From an uncultured beta proteobacterium (GTDB lineage Bacteria; Pseudomonadota; Gammaproteobacteria; Burkholderiales; Burkholderiaceae_C), in NCBI GenBank assembly GCA_903845935.1, contig CAIMZI010000020.1, forward strand, positions 1-38,244: a stretch of DNA of 38,244 nucleotides. Direction: 5' to 3'. Below, in pieces: positions 34,605 to 38,244 of the stretch. Position numbers and translations under genes: made by a program. Numbering within the stretch: the first letter of the stretch is position 1; the number at the start of each line of letters is the position of its first letter. The notes under the pieces are model-generated. The model saw nothing but the letters and a program-made list of their open reading frames with translations, did not search any database and had not been told where the DNA came from.

Positions 34605-35153
34605 ATGACCCCCTCTTCATCTGACGCCAGCGTCACAGAAATCTTGCATCAAGCCTATGCTGCAGCGCGCCGGTACCGGGATGATGCGGCCCTGATCATC
34701 GTCCTGCACATGGGCGCCGAGCATTGCGGCGTTGCATTTGGTCAGGGACCAGAGTCGGACCTGGTAAAGCTGTTGCCCCTGGGTACGGGGCGCCTGGCGC
34801 GCGATCAGTTCAAGACCTCGCCACCTACGCTCCTGGCGCTGGAGAACGCCATTCAGGTGGTGGAGGACTCGGTCATGCCGCTGCGTGCCGTGATTCCCAG
34901 AGAGGCTTTGCTTTTTAGTGTCGATGCCGGCGTGCGCGAGATCGCCTTGTTGTCGGGTCTAGAACCTACGGAGTCCATGCATTTGTCGCTGGACGCCATG
35001 GAGCGCACATTCAATCGCCTGGTTGCGGTCGTGGAAGGTTCGCCCGCGGCGCGGCTGCCGGAATCCAACAACTTTGCTGCCACATTGTTGATCCTGCGGG
35101 AGTTCATGCACCACCTGCAGTTTTCGCACATAGCGGTGCTGCATGCGCAATAG
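34605..35153 (+). CDS. Conserved-looking hypothetical protein, 182 residues
   Basis: The ATG at 34605 is chosen because it is the first start after the flavin-reductase gene ends; the frame is open further up only through overlap. The sequence is alpha/beta: AAARRYRDDAALIIVLHMGA, EHCGVAFGQGPESDLVKLLP, LALENAIQVVEDSVMPLRAV, RLPESNNFAATLLILREFMH. It has no signal peptide or membrane segment. I recognise no characterised family. It overlaps a possible 53-codon gene by 11 bases. Confidence 0.6.
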   Translation: MTPSSSDASVTEILHQAYAAARRYRDDAALIIVLHMGAEHCGVAFGQGPESDLVKLLPLGTGRLARDQFKTSPPTLLALENAIQVVEDSVMPLRAVIPREALLFSVDAGVREIALLSGLEPTESMHLSLDAMERTFNRLVAVVEGSPAARLPESNNFAATLLILREFMHHLQFSHIAVLHAQ

Positions 35154-35304
35154 CCGGCTCATGCCATGGAAGCGCCTGGCCTGGATGCTGGCACCCGGCG
35201 CCTGGACGACGCAGACCGGCTGGTATCTGGCATATCTTGCCGCCGATTACGTGGTGATGAATCTGGGCGAAGACGCGGCCCTGGTCGCACTGGCATTTTG
35301 TTAA
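35143..35304 (+). CDS. Possible small membrane-associated protein
   Basis: A frame of 53 residues, MRNSRLMPWKRLAWMLAPGA then WTTQTGWYLAYLAADYVVMN and ending ALVALAFC. It is Trp/Ala/Leu-rich with one or two possible membrane helices. It overlaps the end of the preceding gene by 11 bases; an inner ATG at 35161 would give 47 residues. The stop lies directly before a large hairpin. Support is limited to length, overlap and composition. Confidence 0.35.
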   Translation: MRNSRLMPWKRLAWMLAPGAWTTQTGWYLAYLAADYVVMNLGEDAALVALAFC

Positions 35305-35348
35305 TTGACCTGCATCAGGGGCTATTGCATTTCCCTGGCGCAGGTCAA
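35305..35348 (+). terminator. Long hairpin upstream of the HiPIP gene
   Basis: TTGACCTGC (35305-35313) pairs perfectly with GCAGGTCAA (35340-35348). After a 2x2 mismatch, CAGGG (35316-35320) pairs with CCCTG (35333-35337), leaving a 12-base loop. It starts right after the TAA of the small open frame. No T-run follows on either strand, so it may be a Rho-type 3' end, an operator or an RNA element in the leader of the HiPIP gene (70 bases upstream of its ATG). Confidence 0.5.
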
Positions 35349-35418
35349 CGCATGTAAGCGAGAATGCGTTGTTATTGCATATACTTATTCTGTTTTTCAA
35401 CCCTTGAGGATTTTTGCC

Positions 35419-35724
35419 ATGTCGAATCGCCGCGAATTCATTGTTCAGTTCAGCCTCGGAACCTCCGCCCTGTTGGCCAGCCAGGCCTTTGCCGCCGACG
35501 CCATGGTCGCCGATACCGACCCACAGGCCGCAGCTCTCGGTTACAAGTCTGACGGCACCAAGACCGACAAGACCAAGTTCCCCAAGTACGCTGCCGGTCA
35601 GCAATGCGGTAGCTGCGCCCTGTTCCAAGGCAAGGCCGGCGACAAGGCTGGCGCCTGCCCGCTGTTCGCTGGCAAGCAAGTCTCCGCCAACGGCTGGTGC
35701 AGTGCCTACGCCAAGAAGGCCTAA
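35419..35724 (+). CDS. High-potential iron-sulfur protein (HiPIP)
   Basis: A protein of 101 residues. SNRREFIVQF with Arg4-Arg5 and a hydrophobic stretch ending in AFA is a Tat signal (cleavage near residue 25-26), as usual for HiPIPs, which are exported folded. The [4Fe-4S] ligands are Cys63-x2-Cys66-x13-Cys80-x13-Cys94. HiPIPs are soluble periplasmic electron carriers between the bc1 complex and oxidases or reaction centres. TGAGGA precedes the ATG. It appears monocistronic or leads the following gene. Confidence 0.92.
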   Translation: MSNRREFIVQFSLGTSALLASQAFAADAMVADTDPQAAALGYKSDGTKTDKTKFPKYAAGQQCGSCALFQGKAGDKAGACPLFAGKQVSANGWCSAYAKKA

Positions 35725-35748
35725 GTCCAGAGCTAAAAAGGGCTGCGC

Positions 35749-36069
35749 TTGTCTGACGACAACCAGGTAGAAATACCGCAGTCCTTTATCGCACTGTTCA
35801 TGGAACCGGGTCGCAGCAAACCTGCCGCGACCCGGTTTTTTATTGCCGAACGCTATGAGTTGTGCGAAGACATGGCGAGTTTGCTGACGCAAACCGCGCA
35901 GGAAATGTTGCACGGCCTGGGTATCGCCGAGGCTGATGTGCTAAAGCGCTGCTACCAGGGTTTGGCGGTCGATAACGGCGTCTTCAATGCCGTAGAAGCC
36001 GAATGGGTGGTGCGACGCTTGGCCGAACTGTCGCAATGGCCGCAGCCCGCTGTGCTGCTTGCAGCCTAA
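35749..36069 (+). CDS. Conserved betaproteobacterial protein of unknown function, TTG start
   Basis: A protein of 106 residues if started at TTG (35749), giving MSDDNQVEIPQSFIALF, a beginning I associate with a family in Burkholderiales labelled in databases as ATPase with chaperone activity, although no ATP-binding motif is visible. The later parts AERYELCEDMASLLTQTAQE and EAEWVVRRLAELSQW fit. An ATG alternative (ALFMEPG) would remove the conserved start. It follows the HiPIP gene by 24 bases and its TAA overlaps the stop codon of the converging lactonase gene. Confidence 0.65.
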   Translation: MSDDNQVEIPQSFIALFMEPGRSKPAATRFFIAERYELCEDMASLLTQTAQEMLHGLGIAEADVLKRCYQGLAVDNGVFNAVEAEWVVRRLAELSQWPQPAVLLAA

Positions 36070-36947
36070 GCAAAGGTTTTCGGCAACAGGCCTTTGACGC
36101 CCGGTCTGAGCAAGAACACCGAGCCCGAACCCGGGTATTGCGCCAGTTGTGCAGCCGTCATGCCGTTGCGCGCGCTGGTCACCACCAGACTCTTCAGGTC
36201 CTCGCCACCAAAGGCCATGCAGGTGATTTGTAGCGCGGGCAGATCAATCCGCTGCAAGAGTTCACCATCGGGAGTGAACTGGCGTATGCAGGCGCCGCCC
36301 CAAAACGCAATCCAGACATTGCCGTCCGCATCCATGGTCATGCCGTCGGGCGTGCCCATCGGGCCGCCAAAGCGCTTCCACTGCTGCTTGTCCATCAGCT
36401 CGCCCTTGGGGCTGACCCGGTAGCTATAGACGCGGCCCAGGGCGCTGTCGGTGTGCAACATGCGCCGTCCGTCCTCGCTGATGCAGGGGCCGTTGGCGAT
36501 GTGGATGCCCTGCTCCATGACGGTCAAGCTGCCATCGGGATCCAGGCGCGTCAACTGGCCATCGGCGCGGCTGCTATCGCGGTTGTTCATGGAACCGGCC
36601 CAGATGCGGCCATAGCAATCCGCCTTGGCATCGTTCAGGCGCACGTCCTCCTGGCCTGCGTGCGGTGAGCCCAGCATTTCGATGCGTAGCTCCGGCTCCA
36701 GCCAGATGCGGGCAAAGCCGGATTGCAAACCGGCCATAAAACCGTCGCCGTCCGTGCGTGCAACCAGCCAGCCTATGCGCTCGGGCATCTTCCAGCTTTG
36801 GCGCAGGTCGTTGGCCGGGCTCCAGGCATGCAGGGCACAGCCGTGGATATCGACAAAGTAGAAACGCCCCGAAGCTGCATGCCACATAGGGCCTTCGCCC
36901 AGGTCGAGTTCGGCGGGCCAGATGGTTTGCAGGTGCTGGGGGCTCAT
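36066..36947 (-). CDS. SMP-30/gluconolactonase-family lactonase
   Basis: A protein of 293 residues from MSPQHLQTIWP; an in-frame ATG at 36980 would add 11 residues but leaves only 50 bases to the divergent dgoK. It is a six-bladed beta-propeller with LGEGPMWHAASGRFYFVDIH (metal Glu), RLNDAKADCYGRIWAGSMNN (Asn/Asp ligands) and MGTPDGMTMDADGNVWIAFW. It hydrolyses sugar lactones. The divergent dgoK-dgoA genes suggest galactonolactone or a related aldonolactone, placing it before galactonate dehydratase. The specificity is inferred from context. Confidence 0.85.
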   Translation of the reverse strand: MSPQHLQTIWPAELDLGEGPMWHAASGRFYFVDIHGCALHAWSPANDLRQSWKMPERIGWLVARTDGDGFMAGLQSGFARIWLEPELRIEMLGSPHAGQEDVRLNDAKADCYGRIWAGSMNNRDSSRADGQLTRLDPDGSLTVMEQGIHIANGPCISEDGRRMLHTDSALGRVYSYRVSPKGELMDKQQWKRFGGPMGTPDGMTMDADGNVWIAFWGGACIRQFTPDGELLQRIDLPALQITCMAFGGEDLKSLVVTSARNGMTAAQLAQYPGSGSVFLLRPGVKGLLPKTFA

Positions 36948-37030
36948 GTCTCTTGGATTTTTTGTGGGTTCATTGATCATAGGTTTAAATCGGGGTATGC
37001 GGCCCCTCACAATCACTCCTTTGGAAAGCT

Positions 37031-37996
37031 ATGACTGTCAACTCTGAAATTAAGGTAGTCGGTATCGACTGGGGCACCACTCACCGACGGGCCTATGGCT
37101 TAAACAGCGAGGGCCAGTGCCTGGCTGAACTGGCCGATGACGAAGGCGCACTGGCTTGCAAGGGCCGTTTTCCCGAGGCCCTTGACGCCGTACTCAAGGC
37201 CTTGCATGCGCGACCACGCAGCGTAATTTTGTCCGGCATGGTGGGCAGCGCACTGGGCTGGCAGGTGGTGCCCTATGCTGATGGCGGCGTGGCCTTGCCG
37301 GCACTGGCCCAGCATTTGTGCCCGGTGGATTTTGCGCCCTTAATCGATGCCGGTACGGAGGTGTCTGTCGGGCCAGCAACGACAGTCGCGATTGTTCCAG
37401 GCTACTGTATGCGCAATGCCGCAGGCCAGCCGGACGTGATGCGTGGCGAGGAAACGCAGCTGCTGGGTGCGCATTGCCTGGGCCACTCCGACGGCTGGTT
37501 TGTGCTGCCGGGCACGCACAGCAAGTGGGTAGAGCTGCGCGCTGGCCGGGTGGCTCAACTGCGCACCTATATGACCGGCGAGCTGTTTGAGCTGCTGGGC
37601 CGACACGGCACCTTGGCCGCCGCTACATCTGCAGCTGGCGCGGACGTCTGGGATGACGCTGCCTTTGCGCAGGGCGTGCAGGCCGCACAGGCGGGCGCGG
37701 CACTCAGCCACCAGCTGTTCGGTTGCCGCGCACGCGTGGTGTCCGGCGACATGGCGGCAGGCAGCAGCCGCGCGTATTTAAGCGGCCTGCTGATCGGCAC
37801 CGAATTGCACGACGTGTTGAAAGACGGGTCTGCTGCGTCGGGCAAGGCGGACTTCCGGCTCGTGGGCTCACCCGCTTTGGCCACGCTGTACCAGGCCGCA
37901 GCGGCCAGCCTGGGCTTGCAGTTTGAGGTGCTGGATGCGAGGGCCGCCTTTATTGCCGCCACCCATTATTTGTCTACACATAGGATTTCCGCATGA
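37031..37996 (+). CDS. dgoK: 2-dehydro-3-deoxygalactonokinase
   Basis: A protein of 321 residues of the DgoK family. The N-terminal phosphate-binding motif is VVGIDWGTTHRRAYGL. Further conserved parts are ILSGMVGSALGWQ, DVMRGEETQLLGA, FVLPGTHSKWVELRAG and FRTYMTGELFELL-like TYMTGELFELLGRHG. It phosphorylates 2-dehydro-3-deoxygalactonate with ATP in the De Ley-Doudoroff pathway. The TGA overlaps the dgoA ATG (ATGA). GGAAAG precedes the start. Confidence 0.92.
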   Translation: MTVNSEIKVVGIDWGTTHRRAYGLNSEGQCLAELADDEGALACKGRFPEALDAVLKALHARPRSVILSGMVGSALGWQVVPYADGGVALPALAQHLCPVDFAPLIDAGTEVSVGPATTVAIVPGYCMRNAAGQPDVMRGEETQLLGAHCLGHSDGWFVLPGTHSKWVELRAGRVAQLRTYMTGELFELLGRHGTLAAATSAAGADVWDDAAFAQGVQAAQAGAALSHQLFGCRARVVSGDMAAGSSRAYLSGLLIGTELHDVLKDGSAASGKADFRLVGSPALATLYQAAAASLGLQFEVLDARAAFIAATHYLSTHRISA

Positions 37997-38244
37997 AAAC
38001 TGTTTCCAAGCTGCTGCAACAAACCCGTCGCATGCCACTGGTGGCGATTCTGCGGGGGCTAGAGCTGGCCCAGGCCGAGGCCGTGGGAATGGCGCTGTAC
38101 GAGGCGGGCTTTCGCACGCTGGAAGTGCCGCTGAATCGTCCGGGCGCGCTGGAGTGCATAGCGCTGTTGGTCGCTGCTCTGCCCGCCGATGCGCTGATCG
38201 GCGGCGGCACCATGCTGAGCGTGGCCGATGTGGACGCCGTGTAC
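37993..38244 (+). CDS. dgoA: 2-dehydro-3-deoxy-6-phosphogalactonate aldolase, 3'-truncated
   Basis: The first 84 residues are visible; the window ends inside the gene. LVAILRGLELAQAEAVG, ALYEAGFRTLEVPLNRPGAL (Glu44 corresponds to the conserved active-site glutamate) and IGGGTMLS are typical of the KDPG/KDPGal aldolase family. The Schiff-base lysine lies beyond the window. It cleaves 2-dehydro-3-deoxy-6-phosphogalactonate to pyruvate and glyceraldehyde 3-phosphate. The coupled dgoK supports KDPGal rather than KDPG as substrate. Confidence 0.9.
   Translation, partial: MKTVSKLLQQTRRMPLVAILRGLELAQAEAVGMALYEAGFRTLEVPLNRPGALECIALLVAALPADALIGGGTMLSVADVDAVY

Overview
The window looks like a chromosomal stretch of a high-GC betaproteobacterium of the order Burkholderiales, most likely family Comamonadaceae (Rhodoferax/Polaromonas/Comamonas-like). 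This rests on gene content: a protocatechuate 4,5-cleavage operon in the Comamonas pmd order, an adjacent branched-chain-amino-acid-type (HAAT) ABC transporter and pobA, a DUF3563 gene, a PEP-CTERM protein and a HiPIP. The genus is an inference. No tRNA, rRNA, CRISPR array, insertion sequence or phage gene was seen.

Left part (1-8,930): the 3' end of a tartronate-semialdehyde reductase gene; a Tat-exported lipoprotein of glycoside hydrolase family 28 with its own terminator; a secreted Ala/Ser-rich helical protein; vanillate demethylase oxygenase VanA coupled to a 90-residue [2Fe-2S] ferredoxin that equals only the last domain of VanB; a PEP-CTERM protein; a MarR regulator; a BON lipoprotein; an RcnB-like protein; and a stretch of regulator gene debris.

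Centre (8,930-22,770): an aromatic-acid island. A minus-strand operon encodes an unusual cytosolic substrate-binding-protein homologue followed by pmdE, pmdF, pmdD, pmdA, pmdB and pmdC, which take protocatechuate to pyruvate and oxaloacetate. A LysR regulator is divergent from it. A ParD/RelE-type toxin-antitoxin pair follows, then livFGMHK-type transporter genes and the divergent pobA (4-hydroxybenzoate to protocatechuate). VanA at 4.4-5.5 kb feeds the same intermediate from vanillate. The pmd/LysR and liv/pobA intergenic regions share two short motifs, suggesting one regulator for uptake, hydroxylation and ring cleavage. No 4-oxalomesaconate tautomerase gene is seen.

Right part (22,180-38,244): a hemerythrin-like protein; two small coupled genes (DUF3563 plus an unknown); a SulP-STAS-cyclic-nucleotide-binding transporter; a D-lactate operon (FAD/4Fe-4S dehydrogenase, lactate permease, universal stress protein) divergent from a FadR/LldR-type regulator, with two mirror-image operators in between; a frameshifted esterase remnant; a class III extradiol dioxygenase divergent from a LysR regulator; a flavin-reductase-like protein; unknown genes; a HiPIP behind a strong hairpin; and an SMP-30 lactonase divergent from dgoK and the start of dgoA.

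The observations most worth following are the solitary ferredoxin behind VanA, the signal-less binding protein at the head of the pmd operon (with no tautomerase in sight), the shared motifs in the aromatic island, and the operator-like palindromes before vanA and in the lactate region.
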